Positions 17,963 to 28,001 of a stretch of DNA of 64,000 nucleotides are shown here, in pieces. The stretch's first letter is position 1. Each line of letters opens with the position of its first letter. The notes beneath the pieces were generated by a model, which saw only the letters and a program-made list of their open reading frames with translations, ran no database searches and was not told the origin of the DNA. The stretch is from Hydrogenophaga sp. RAC07 (lineage in GTDB: Bacteria; Pseudomonadota; Gammaproteobacteria; Burkholderiales; Burkholderiaceae_C): the NCBI RefSeq assembly GCF_001713375.1, contig NZ_CP016449.1, forward strand, positions 1,798,001 to 1,862,000, written 5' to 3'. Both the position numbers and the translations under genes were made by a program.

Positions 17963-18649
17963 TTGTCCGGCTACTTCAGCTCGATCCTGCAGGGCGCCCT
18001 CCTCACGGTGGGCGTATCACTGGCCGCCTTGATGGTGGCCGTGCTGCTGGGTCTGCTGGGTGCTGTGGCCAAACTGTCCGGCCGCCCCATCCTGGTGGGG
18101 CTGGCCACGGTTTACACCACGCTGGTGCGGGGTGTGCCCGAGCTGGTGCTCATGCTGCTCATCTATTACGGCGGCACGATCGGCCTGAACAACCTGCTCG
18201 AAGCGATGGGCAGCAAGGCTTCGGTCGACATCAACCCGTTTCTCGCCGGCGTGCTCACCATCGGCTTCATTTATGGCGCCTACATGACCGAGACTTTCCG
18301 CGGCGCCATCCTCTCGATCCCCAAAGGCCAGATGGAAGCAGCCTGGGCCTTCGGCATGGGACCTGTGCGCACGTTTCTGCGCATCACCGCACCGCAGATG
18401 GTCCGTTATGCCCTCCCCGGCTTCACCAACAACTGGCTGGTCCTGATCAAGGCCACCGCGCTCGTCAGCCTGATCGGCCTGCAGGAAATGACCTACCTGG
18501 CCAAGCAGGCGAGTGCTGCCACGCGCGAGCCCTTCACCTTCTTCCTCTTCGCCGCGGCGCTGTTCCTGGTCTACACCTCGGTGTCGCTGTGGGCGCTGCG
18601 CTGGCTGGACCGACGCTTCAGCCTCGGCGTGAAACGCGCCAACGCCTGA
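17963..18649 (+). CDS. amino-acid ABC transporter permease (HisQ type)
   Basis: 228-residue inner-membrane permease with about five helices. The family's N-terminal GALLTVGVSL and the ATPase-docking EAA loop (GQMEAAWAFGMGPVRTFLRI) are present. The start appears to be TTG at 17963, 11 bases after the binding-protein stop; there is no ATG nearby and the family sequence begins exactly there. It pairs with the next permease to form the membrane channel. Confidence 0.9.
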   Translation: MSGYFSSILQGALLTVGVSLAALMVAVLLGLLGAVAKLSGRPILVGLATVYTTLVRGVPELVLMLLIYYGGTIGLNNLLEAMGSKASVDINPFLAGVLTIGFIYGAYMTETFRGAILSIPKGQMEAAWAFGMGPVRTFLRITAPQMVRYALPGFTNNWLVLIKATALVSLIGLQEMTYLAKQASAATREPFTFFLFAAALFLVYTSVSLWALRWLDRRFSLGVKRANA

Positions 18650-18659
18650 GCCGCTGCAC

Positions 18660-19373
18660 ATGAAGTGGGAAGTCATTTTTCGCCCCAGCACCTTGGCCAT
18701 GTACGGCGAAGGGCTAATCACCACCTTGTGGCTTCTGCTCTCGTCGCTGGGCGTGGGTACGGTGCTCGCCGTGCTGTTTGCGCTGGCCTTGACGAGCCCG
18801 ATCAAACCCCTGCGCTGGCTCGTCGGCGCCTACACCTACGTCATCCGCGGCACGCCACTGCTGATCCAGCTCTACCTCATTTACTACGGCCTGGCGCAAC
18901 TGGACTGGATCCAGGACCGCTGGAACGATGTGTGGCCCTGGACGCATTTCAAAGAGCCGTTTTTCTGCGCGCTGCTGGCCTTCAGCCTGAACACCGCGGG
19001 CTACACCGCCGAGATGCTGGCGGGAGCGATCCGCGAAACCTCGGCCGGTGAAATTGAAGCGGCTCAGGCCATGGGCATGAGCCCGGCCACCGCCATGCGC
19101 CGCATCGTGCTGCCCAGCGCCATCCGCCGCACGCTGCCGGCCTACAGCAACGAGGTGGTGATGATGCTGCACGCCACCAGCCTGGCCAGCACCGTGCCCG
19201 CCATGCTGGACGTGACCGCTGCGGCCAGCCGCATCTATTCCGACTTCTACCTGCCCTTCGAGGCCTACATCTTTGCCGCCGCGATCTACCTGACCATCAC
19301 CTTCAGCCTGGTGGGCTTGTTCAAGCTCGCCGAGCGGCGTTTCCTGGCCCATCTGGCACCGCGCGGCCATTGA
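18660..19373 (+). CDS. amino-acid ABC transporter permease (HisM type)
   Basis: 237-residue permease, the HisM-like partner of the upstream protein. It has about five membrane helices, the RGTPLLIQLYLIYYGL segment typical of this branch and the EAA loop GEIEAAQAMGMSPATAMRRI. It begins 10 bases after the previous stop and is followed 22 bases later by the deacylase gene. Confidence 0.92.
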   Translation: MKWEVIFRPSTLAMYGEGLITTLWLLLSSLGVGTVLAVLFALALTSPIKPLRWLVGAYTYVIRGTPLLIQLYLIYYGLAQLDWIQDRWNDVWPWTHFKEPFFCALLAFSLNTAGYTAEMLAGAIRETSAGEIEAAQAMGMSPATAMRRIVLPSAIRRTLPAYSNEVVMMLHATSLASTVPAMLDVTAAASRIYSDFYLPFEAYIFAAAIYLTITFSLVGLFKLAERRFLAHLAPRGH

Positions 19374-19395
19374 GGCGCGTGGCTTCCGTCGAACC

Positions 19396-20535
19396 ATGCA
19401 ACGCACCGAATACCCTCTGCTGAGCCCGAGCCTGGGCAGCCAGAAAGCCCTGGTGGCTTTTCACTTCGGTACGCCCGGCGCACGGCCCAAGGTCTACATC
19501 CAGGCCAGCCTGCACGCCGAAGAGTTGCCCGGCATGCTGGTCGCGCACCACCTGCGTCAGCGGCTGGAGGCGGCCGACGCCGCAGGCCTGCTGCGCGGCG
19601 AGGTGATCCTGGTGCCTGCGGCCAATCCGATCGGTCTGAGCCAACGCCTGGACCACCGCGCCATGGGCCGGTTCGAATTCGACACCGCACAAAACTTCAA
19701 CCGCCACTACCCGGACATGGCTGAAGCGGTGCTGGCCGATGCCCGCTCCCGGCTGGGTCCCGACGCCCAAGCCAATCTGGCCACGGTGCGCCAACTGGTC
19801 GGCCAGTGGCTGACCCAGTGGCAACCGGCCAGCGAACTCGACAGCCTGCGCCGGCAGTTGCTGCTGCTCTCGCACGACGCTGACCTCGTGCTTGACCTGC
19901 ATTGCGACAACGACGCGGTGATGCACCTCTACAGCGAAGACGCCTGCTGGCCTCCGCTTGAACCGCTGGCGCGCCTGCTGGGCTGCCAGGCCGTGCTGCT
20001 GGCGCGCGAGTCGGGTGGCGGGCCTTTTGACGAACGCCTCTCGGGCCTGTGGTGGCAGTTGGCCGCCGCCCTGCGCGCATCGGGTGTCAACGCTCCCCTG
20101 CCCCAAGGCTGCGCCAGTGCCACGGTGGAACTGCGTGGCGAGGGCGATGTGTCGCACGACCTGGCGCGCAAAGACGCCCAAGCCATCTTCTCGTTCCTGG
20201 AACATGCAGGCGCCCTGGCCGCTGCCGCAACACCCTCTTTGCCCCCCTTGGCCTGCAAGCCCACGCCGCTGGCGGGTTCGCAGACCTTGCGCTCGCCGGT
20301 GCCGGGTGTGCTGGTGTTTCTGGTGAGACCCGGCGGTCGTGTGGACGTGGGTGACGTGGTGGCCGAGGTGATCGACCCCACAGCCGCGGGGCAGGCCCGG
20401 GTGCATGAGGTGCGCGCCGAGGTTCCGGGCGTGCTGTACGCCACCGTGCGCGAACGCTACATCGTTGCAGGCGGCGAGGTCGGCAAGATCGCCGGCGCCA
20501 CACCGTTCCGCTCCGGCGACCTGCTGGGCGCCTGA
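19396..20535 (+). CDS. succinylglutamate desuccinylase/aspartoacylase family deacylase
   Basis: 379-residue zinc carboxypeptidase-like deacylase (M14 family, AstE/AspA branch). Zinc ligands are visible as His40 and Glu43 in SLHAEELPG and the later His in LDLHCDND; the substrate-binding NFNRHYPD and the base in ATVELRGEG follow. The C-terminal 90 residues form a lipoyl/biotinyl-like beta domain ([17 protein letters not shown]). It lies between the permease and ATPase genes of an amino-acid importer, which suggests that the imported substrate is an N-acylated amino acid or related amide that is deacylated on entry. The exact substrate is unknown. Confidence 0.88.
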   Translation: MQRTEYPLLSPSLGSQKALVAFHFGTPGARPKVYIQASLHAEELPGMLVAHHLRQRLEAADAAGLLRGEVILVPAANPIGLSQRLDHRAMGRFEFDTAQNFNRHYPDMAEAVLADARSRLGPDAQANLATVRQLVGQWLTQWQPASELDSLRRQLLLLSHDADLVLDLHCDNDAVMHLYSEDACWPPLEPLARLLGCQAVLLARESGGGPFDERLSGLWWQLAAALRASGVNAPLPQGCASATVELRGEGDVSHDLARKDAQAIFSFLEHAGALAAAATPSLPPLACKPTPLAGSQTLRSPVPGVLVFLVRPGGRVDVGDVVAEVIDPTAAGQARVHEVRAEVPGVLYATVRERYIVAGGEVGKIAGATPFRSGDLLGA

Positions 20536-20560
20536 GTTTTCATTCCATCGGGCATCGACC

Positions 20561-21361
20561 ATGACTGCAGAAACCACCGCCACCCGAACGCCCGGCCGCC
20601 CCTTGCTGGAGGTGCACGACATCCACAAGCGCTTTGGCGCCAACGAAGTGCTCAAGGGTGTGTCGCTGCAGGCGCGCGCCGGCGACGTGATCAGCCTCAT
20701 CGGCAGTTCCGGCTCGGGCAAGAGCACGCTGCTGCGCTGCATCAACCTGCTGGAGAACCCCAACACCGGTCGCATCGTCCTGGACGGCGAGGAGCTGCAG
20801 CTCAAGGCGGACAAACACGGCGAGTTGCGGGCGGTCAACGCCGCGCAACTGCAGCGCCTGCGCACCAAACTCGCCATGGTGTTCCAGCACTTCAACCTCT
20901 GGGCCCACATGACGGTGCTGCAGAACATCATCGAAGCGCCGGTGAATGTGTTGGGCATCCCGAAAGACAAGGCGGTGGAGACCGCGCGGCGCTATCTGGA
21001 GCGCGTGGGCCTGCGCGGTGTGGAAGACCGCTACCCCTCGCACATGAGTGGCGGTCAGCAGCAGCGTGTGGCCATCGCCCGCGCGTTGGCCGTGGAACCC
21101 GACGTGATGCTGTTCGACGAACCCACCAGCGCGCTCGACCCGGAACTGGTGGGCGAGGTGCTGCGCGTGATGAAGCTGCTGGCCGAAGAAGGCCGCACCA
21201 TGGTGGTGGTCACGCACGAAATGGGCTTTGCGCGCGAGGTGTCATCGCACCTGATCTTCCTGCACAAGGGCTGCATCGAAGAACAAGGTGTGCCCGCCGA
21301 GGTGCTGGCCCGTCCCAAGAGCGAGCGCCTGGCCCAGTTCCTCTCAGGCAACCTGAAGTAA
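20561..21361 (+). CDS. amino-acid ABC transporter ATP-binding protein (HisP type)
   Basis: 266-residue ATPase of the polar amino-acid uptake family. Walker A is GSSGSGKST, the Q-loop is FQHFNLW, the signature is [15 protein letters not shown], Walker B is [12 protein letters not shown] and the switch His is in VVTHEMGFA. The insertion [15 protein letters not shown], typical of HisP/ArgT-linked ATPases, is present. The ATG at 20561 follows the deacylase stop by 25 bases. It completes the importer. Confidence 0.93.
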   Translation: MTAETTATRTPGRPLLEVHDIHKRFGANEVLKGVSLQARAGDVISLIGSSGSGKSTLLRCINLLENPNTGRIVLDGEELQLKADKHGELRAVNAAQLQRLRTKLAMVFQHFNLWAHMTVLQNIIEAPVNVLGIPKDKAVETARRYLERVGLRGVEDRYPSHMSGGQQQRVAIARALAVEPDVMLFDEPTSALDPELVGEVLRVMKLLAEEGRTMVVVTHEMGFAREVSSHLIFLHKGCIEEQGVPAEVLARPKSERLAQFLSGNLK

Positions 21362-21366
21362 GCCCC

Positions 21367-23853
21367 TCAGGGCACGAGCTCCAGCGTCGAGGCCCACTCG
21401 CCGGGCTTCATCGAGAGGGCGCGGTATTCCACCGCGCCCCAGGTCTTGCTCATGTCGCGGTAGCGGCCTGAAAACACGTTGCCGCTCTGCCCGGTCTGGT
21501 AGATGAAGCGCGAGTTGTCCATGTCGGCCAGGTCGTAGATGGCGCGCAGGCTGGCCGCATGCCGGTTGGCGAATGGCGCATCGGCCTTGTCCAGGTGGTA
21601 CTGGCCTACGTTGACCGTGAACGGATCGCCGCCTGTGGGCGTGCGCACCTCAAAGAACGGCGCCAGCGCTTTCACATTGCTCAGGGGCCGGTGGATGGAG
21701 ATCGCCGGGTGGGCCTCGGCCCAGCGCCAGGCGGTCACGTCGTCGCCGTGCTTCTGCCTCAATTGGTCGAGTGCACGGTCCAAGGCCCGCGTGCTGGCTG
21801 CCTCGCAGCCGGCAGCACCGCACCACGATGCGTCGTTGCGCTCCAGGATGCCTTCGACCGCGTTGCGAAACAGCCGTTTGCCGTACAGCGTCTCGAAGCG
21901 CGCCTGCCCCAGGCGCTCGCCCACCACCTGGCGCGTGAAGGCATCGACCCAGGCCGTGTAGATCAATGGAGCCGCCAGGCTGCCCCGCATCTCGCCGCTG
22001 AAGTCCTTGAGCTGTGCTTGCGCGGCCGCAGCGAGCGCATGGCTCGACGGTGTCTTCCGCAGGTACGGCAGCAGGCGCACGGTGGCGGCCGATTGCAGGT
22101 CGCCGTGCATGGCCTGGAACGACGCCACCGTGTGTTGCGGCGTGGCTTCCAGCAACGCTTCGATGCGTTCCTGGCGGTACGGCGCGGCCCAGTCCTGCGT
22201 GATGAAGTGGGGGTAGTCGGCGGCGTGGATGCGCTGGTTGGCGGTGGCGATCCAGCCGCGTTCGCCCGCGTCCTGCGGCGTGTCTTCATAGGGGAGCCAG
22301 CCCACCCAGTCGTAGCGCGCTTCCCAGCCCGGCGCAGGCGCCACGCCGCGGATGTCGTTGTCGGCCAATCGCAGCGGCACCCGGCCCACCGCCTTGTAGG
22401 CAATCACGCCACTGCGGTCGGCCATCAGCACGTTCTGCATGGGCGAGTGGAAATCGGCAAAGGCTTTGGTGAGATCGGCCACCGACTGCGCGCGGTTCGA
22501 TTCGAGCGTGGCCACCACGTTGCGGTTGTCGGCGTCCAGGGCCGTCCAGCGCAAGGCCAGCACAAACTTGCCGGTGTCGATGACCTCGCCATGGCGCGCC
22601 TGCGCGTCGCTGATCACCGGGCCGTGGCGCGTGCTGCGCACCATGTGGCTCACGTCGGGCTGGTTCTTCACGCGGATGGTTTCCATGCGCAGGCTGAAGT
22701 CGGCCCAGACAGGCTCGGCAGTGCTGCCCGGCACACGGTACTGCGCCGGGTTGGCCGGGTTGATCTGTTCGATGTAAAGGTCCTGCACGTCGGGGCCGGT
22801 GTTGGTGAAACCCCAGGCCACCTGCGCAGTGCGGCCCAGCACCACGAATGGCGTGCCCGGCAGCGTGGCGCCGATCACGTCCATGCCCTTGACGCCGTCT
22901 GCGTCGGGCGCCTGCAAGCGCGCGAAGTACCAGATGGCGGGTGCGCTCAAACCCAGGTGCGGGTCGTTGGCCAGCAAGGGCATGCCGGTCTTGCTGCGCG
23001 CGCCCGACACCACCCAGTTGTTCGATCCTTTGCCTTCGATGTTGCCCAGCTCCCGGGTCCAGCGCTCCATGTCGCGGCCGATCAGCGCGGCCATGGTCTT
23101 GGGTTCGGGTGTGTGGCTGGATGTGCTCACCGGCGCCGGCCGGTACAGGCCGAGGCCGCGGTAAAGACCGGCCAGGTCGGCCGTGGCCGCGGGTGTTTCG
23201 CCGGGGTACGGCGGGAACAGTTCCCACAGTGCCGGCGTGTCGATGGATTGCAGCGCCGTGAGGCGCGCAAACTCGTTGCCCCAGTTGCCGCCCAGGTCCA
23301 GCGCCATCATGATGGACCAGCCTACGCTGTCCAGCGGATCCCAGTAGCGCCCGGCGCGGGCCTCGGGCCCCGGGTCAGTGCCGAGCAACACGAACTCGGG
23401 CGACAGCGCTTGCGAGCTGTGGGCAAAGAAGGCGTTGATCCCGTCGCTGTACGCCTGCAGGGCCAGGCGCGCATCGGGCGGCAGTCCCTCCCACTGCCGT
23501 CTGGCGGCTTCGCGGATGCCCAGTGTGCGCATGAGCTTGTCGGTCTCCAGCGTGGCCGGACCCAGCACTTCCGAGAGAGCGCCGCGCATCACGCGGCGAT
23601 TGAACTCCAGTTGCCAGCCACGCTCCTGCGCATGCACATGGCCCAGGGCTTTCCAGGCATCGGTTGCACGGCTGGCCAGGATGTGCGTGACGTCGCTGGC
23701 ATCCCGGTGCACCGCCACAGGCGCGGCCAGGCCGCCGAGCTGCAACCGCCCGTCCATCTTCGGCAGGCTGCGTTGTGCGTAAAACGCAGCGGCGGCCACG
23801 GCCGCCACGAGCAACACCACCAGCAGCTTGAAAAAACGTTTGATCCAGCGCAT
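21367..23853 (-). CDS. penicillin acylase family protein (Ntn hydrolase)
   Basis: 828-residue member of the penicillin amidase family, which cleaves N-acyl amide bonds, including beta-lactam side chains or acyl-homoserine lactones in some members. An N-terminal membrane or uncleaved signal helix spans residues 6-25, so it is periplasmic. The precursor should self-cleave before Ser277 (GKG-SNNWVVSG), which becomes the N-terminal nucleophile of the large chain; the region just before it is the short spacer. The substrate is not predictable. It ends 5 bases from the convergent ABC operon, without a clear terminator between them. Confidence 0.9.
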   Translation of the reverse strand: MRWIKRFFKLLVVLLVAAVAAAAFYAQRSLPKMDGRLQLGGLAAPVAVHRDASDVTHILASRATDAWKALGHVHAQERGWQLEFNRRVMRGALSEVLGPATLETDKLMRTLGIREAARRQWEGLPPDARLALQAYSDGINAFFAHSSQALSPEFVLLGTDPGPEARAGRYWDPLDSVGWSIMMALDLGGNWGNEFARLTALQSIDTPALWELFPPYPGETPAATADLAGLYRGLGLYRPAPVSTSSHTPEPKTMAALIGRDMERWTRELGNIEGKGSNNWVVSGARSKTGMPLLANDPHLGLSAPAIWYFARLQAPDADGVKGMDVIGATLPGTPFVVLGRTAQVAWGFTNTGPDVQDLYIEQINPANPAQYRVPGSTAEPVWADFSLRMETIRVKNQPDVSHMVRSTRHGPVISDAQARHGEVIDTGKFVLALRWTALDADNRNVVATLESNRAQSVADLTKAFADFHSPMQNVLMADRSGVIAYKAVGRVPLRLADNDIRGVAPAPGWEARYDWVGWLPYEDTPQDAGERGWIATANQRIHAADYPHFITQDWAAPYRQERIEALLEATPQHTVASFQAMHGDLQSAATVRLLPYLRKTPSSHALAAAAQAQLKDFSGEMRGSLAAPLIYTAWVDAFTRQVVGERLGQARFETLYGKRLFRNAVEGILERNDASWCGAAGCEAASTRALDRALDQLRQKHGDDVTAWRWAEAHPAISIHRPLSNVKALAPFFEVRTPTGGDPFTVNVGQYHLDKADAPFANRHAASLRAIYDLADMDNSRFIYQTGQSGNVFSGRYRDMSKTWGAVEYRALSMKPGEWASTLELVP

Positions 23854-23925
23854 GGCGTCTCCTGCGTGTTTTGGGAAAGCGGTTCATCGCCCGCGTTGAC
23901 AGCGCGGCGGCGCGGCGGGACGCCG

Positions 23926-24870
23926 TCAGTTTCGAAGCGGCGTGCGCCCCAGCACCATGTTGCCGTTGACCAGCTTGAAGCTCACGGTGGGCGCGCTGAA
24001 ATCGGTGAAGGGCGCACCCAACGCGATCTCACCATCGCTGTGCAACATGCACTCCTGGCGGCGCAGCGCAATCACGTTGTCGCCACCGGCAAAACGCACC
24101 CAGGTGCCGTAGCTGCTGATGTCTTCGAGCACGTAATTGCCCGAGCGCATGTCGATGCGGGTGTGCATGCGCGAGACGCGCGGGTCGCTCACCACAAAGT
24201 CGGCCTCGGGCACCCGGCCGATCTTCAGGGGAAGTTCGGTCAGGCCAAAGCTGCGGGTGCTGTCGAGCCAGGCCAGTTCGATGCCACCCATGCCCACGTC
24301 TTTCGGTGGCGTCAGCGAATGCAGGTCGGCAGGCAGCGTGAGGAACTCGGAGAGCATTTCCTGCTGCCATTCGATGCGGAACACCTCGCAAGGCTCGGTG
24401 CGGCCCTTGATGCGGATGGGACCCAGGCTGCGGCTGCGAACCGGGGTGCGGGGACCGAGCTCCCGCACGACGTTGTCGGTGGCCAGGATCTGTTCGCCAC
24501 CGGCCAGATCGCTCAGGCGAGAAGCCAGATTGACAGCGTCACCAAAGCAGTCGCCGTCGACCACCACGACCTGGCCGCGGGCCATGCCGATCTGCATCAT
24601 GAGCTTGAGGCGGTTGGGCCACTGGACCACCCGTTTGGCGTGCTCCTGCTGGATCTGGACCATGGCTTCCACGGCAAGGCGGTTGCTGGTGAACGAGAGC
24701 AACACCCCGTCGCCCAACATCTTGACGACGACCCCGCCGTGCTCCATGCCGGTGGCCCCGATCCACTGGGTGAGCTTGGTCACCACCATCGTGGCGCGGT
24801 CGTTACCCAGTGTTTCAAACACCGAGACGCTGCCGGTCAGATCCACGAAAGCAATTGTCAGTTCGGCCAT
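23926..24870 (-). CDS. class III nucleotide cyclase with C-terminal FHA domain
   Basis: 314 residues. Residues 1-165 form a class III adenylate/guanylate cyclase domain in which the key residues appear intact: metal ligands Asp10 (FVDLTGS) and Asp54 (LGDG), the purine-contacting Lys50 and the transition-state pair Asn114 and Arg118 (VNLASR). Residues about 215-290 are an FHA phosphothreonine-binding domain (IGRVPEADFVVSD, SRMHTRI). A Ser/Thr-kinase input is therefore likely. The start at 24870 is where the cyclase domain begins; the longer frame to 25056 has no similarity. Cytoplasmic. Confidence 0.86.
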   Translation of the reverse strand: MAELTIAFVDLTGSVSVFETLGNDRATMVVTKLTQWIGATGMEHGGVVVKMLGDGVLLSFTSNRLAVEAMVQIQQEHAKRVVQWPNRLKLMMQIGMARGQVVVVDGDCFGDAVNLASRLSDLAGGEQILATDNVVRELGPRTPVRSRSLGPIRIKGRTEPCEVFRIEWQQEMLSEFLTLPADLHSLTPPKDVGMGGIELAWLDSTRSFGLTELPLKIGRVPEADFVVSDPRVSRMHTRIDMRSGNYVLEDISSYGTWVRFAGGDNVIALRRQECMLHSDGEIALGAPFTDFSAPTVSFKLVNGNMVLGRTPLRN

Positions 24871-25190
24871 AAAGCTGATGAATATCGGCTGGATTAGAGC
24901 ACACGGTCCAGGGTGCTCTTTGTCACCAGAAAACACGGCTGCAATGACCCGGTTGCCGGGTGTCGCACGCGCGTCAACCCGCCGCCGATCGGGTATTAAT
25001 CCCCGACACCTCCGGACACCAAAAATGGACTCAAAGGTATTACATACCTCAAGCATGAGATAAAAACACCGCCGTAAACCTTTGATTTCTTTGTTGTTTT
25101 TCCACGCTCAAACGACGTGCGGGATTGCACGGTCACGGTAAGAGAACGTATCCTTTGCCTGGATTCATAAAAAGTCGTTGAGGACACACC
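24871..25190. other. divergent intergenic region with palindrome
   Basis: About 320 bases between the cyclase gene and the small protein at 25191. It contains a perfect palindrome AGGTAT-TAC-ATACCT at 25035-25049, an AT-rich stretch and the promoter listed at 25125-25154. No RNA gene or further open frame of note is seen. Confidence 0.5.
25125..25154 (+). promoter_or_regulatory. sigma-70-type promoter of the 25191 gene
   Basis: TTGCAC (25125-25130) and TATCCT (25149-25154) are separated by 18 bases. The predicted start lies near 25161, giving a leader of about 30 bases with GAGG 7 bases before the ATG. Confidence 0.6.
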
Positions 25191-25526
25191 ATGCGCTGGT
25201 TCAAACCGAGTATTCGAAACAGCATTTCCGCTTTGCTCAGTCCGGAGGTTCACAAGGACCCCGGTCAGGCCTTGGAGCCTGTGCGAAAAGCGATGCTGGA
25301 TGTGCTTGGCGACGACGGCGCCCAGATCAATCCTCAATTGGTGCGTCGCCTCAAATACCTGCACGACCCCCACGCCCTGTGGTTCGCACGTGCCGAGATG
25401 GTCGCCGTGTTGAGCCAGTTGCATGGCGAAGCGCTCGCGGTGCACCGGGTTCAAAGCCTTTCCCCCGTGTTTGCCGGCCTGGTGCCCAAAAGCCTGATCG
25501 ACTCTTCGCGCCTGCGCACCCGCTGA
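25191..25526 (+). CDS. small hypothetical protein
   Basis: 111-residue soluble protein, basic at both ends, without signal peptide or membrane segment. It is supported as a gene by a good promoter, a GAGG ribosome-binding site 7 bases before the ATG and codon use like its neighbours. I do not recognise a domain; the helical middle (residues 25-80) could mediate protein contacts. It is monocistronic and convergent with the LD-carboxypeptidase gene. Confidence 0.7.
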   Translation: MRWFKPSIRNSISALLSPEVHKDPGQALEPVRKAMLDVLGDDGAQINPQLVRRLKYLHDPHALWFARAEMVAVLSQLHGEALAVHRVQSLSPVFAGLVPKSLIDSSRLRTR

Positions 25527-25569
25527 GCCGCACCCGGCAACCCGGCGGCGCCGTGCCGCCCGGATTGCC

Positions 25570-26502
25570 TCAACCCCAGTAAATCAGGGCGTCGCGCCCT
25601 TCCACCATCAGGTCGACCTTTTGCCCCACGGGCAACAGCACCTTGGTGGCCACATGCCCGAACGGCAGGCCGGTGAACACCGGGGTCCTGGTCTTCGTGC
25701 GCAACCAGTCCACCACCGTTTGCAGTTTGAAGCCACGGTCGTAACCGGGCACCAGCTTGAAGCGGTTGAACGATCCCAGCAGCACCGCCTTCTGGCGCCC
25801 GAGGATGCCCGCGTTGAGCAGCTGCGTGAGCTGGCGCTCGATGCGGTAGGGGTGCTCGTGGGTGTCTTCGAGAAACAGGATGCCGCCGGTGATGGCGGGC
25901 AGGTGGGGCGTTCCGACCAGCGAGCAGATCACGTTGAGGTTGCCACCCCACAGGGTTGCCGAACGCACCCGCAGCTCGGGCTGCGCGTCTGCTTTGGCAG
26001 GCTTCATGAACGGCAGGTCGGAAGCCGGCAGCCGCCAGCCCGCGCCTTCGCCATGCCCGGCCAGCAAGTCGTCAAAACACGCTTCCATGATGTCGTCCGG
26101 CGCCTCGGCACCGAAGTCTTCGCCCAAGGCCGGCCCCGCCCAGGTGCAGGCGCCGGTCTTGGCCAGCAGGGCCATCTGCAAGGCGGTGAAGTCGCTCAGA
26201 CCCACGAACTGCGTGCCACCCTCAATGGCTTTGGTGAGCTTCTTGAATGGCAGCTCGCCCAGGATGCGGGTGAGCCCGTAACCACCGCGCGAAATGAGCG
26301 CCACATGGGCGCCACTGGCTGCGGCACGGCCGATGGCCGCGAGCCGGGTCTCGTCGTCACCGGCAAAACGCATGTGGCTGGTGAGCGCCGCTTCGTCGAT
26401 TTCGACTTCGTGCCCCAGGGCCTTGAGCCGCGCCACACCTCGGCGGTACGCGGCCTTGTCGCGCACAGCGCTGGAGGGGGAGTAGATGTAGATGTGGCTC
26501 AT
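25570..26502 (-). CDS. ldcA: LD-carboxypeptidase (murein tetrapeptide carboxypeptidase)
   Basis: 310-residue S66-family serine peptidase that removes the terminal D-Ala from murein tetrapeptides during peptidoglycan recycling. The catalytic triad is visible as Ser in GLSDFTA, Glu in LEDTHE and His in GLPFGHV; no signal peptide, fitting a cytoplasmic recycling enzyme. The start at 26502 gives the standard N-terminus (SHIYIYSPSSAV). It ends 43 bases from the convergent 25191 gene. The tadA fusion lies 27 bases upstream on the same strand and may be co-transcribed. Confidence 0.92.
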   Translation of the reverse strand: MSHIYIYSPSSAVRDKAAYRRGVARLKALGHEVEIDEAALTSHMRFAGDDETRLAAIGRAAASGAHVALISRGGYGLTRILGELPFKKLTKAIEGGTQFVGLSDFTALQMALLAKTGACTWAGPALGEDFGAEAPDDIMEACFDDLLAGHGEGAGWRLPASDLPFMKPAKADAQPELRVRSATLWGGNLNVICSLVGTPHLPAITGGILFLEDTHEHPYRIERQLTQLLNAGILGRQKAVLLGSFNRFKLVPGYDRGFKLQTVVDWLRTKTRTPVFTGLPFGHVATKVLLPVGQKVDLMVEGRDALIYWG

Positions 26503-26529
26503 GGGTTCGGGTGCGACAAAAGAGCTCGA

Positions 26530-27999
<1,470 letters not shown>

Positions 28000-28001
28000 C
28001 T

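Noticed and set aside
21559..24897. A plus-strand open frame of 1112 codons opposite the penicillin acylase and cyclase genes
   Set aside because: It is the shadow of GC-biased codons of two well-supported minus-strand genes; the translation is His/Gly/Arg/Val-rich, lacks any domain and spans two genes and their intergenic gap.
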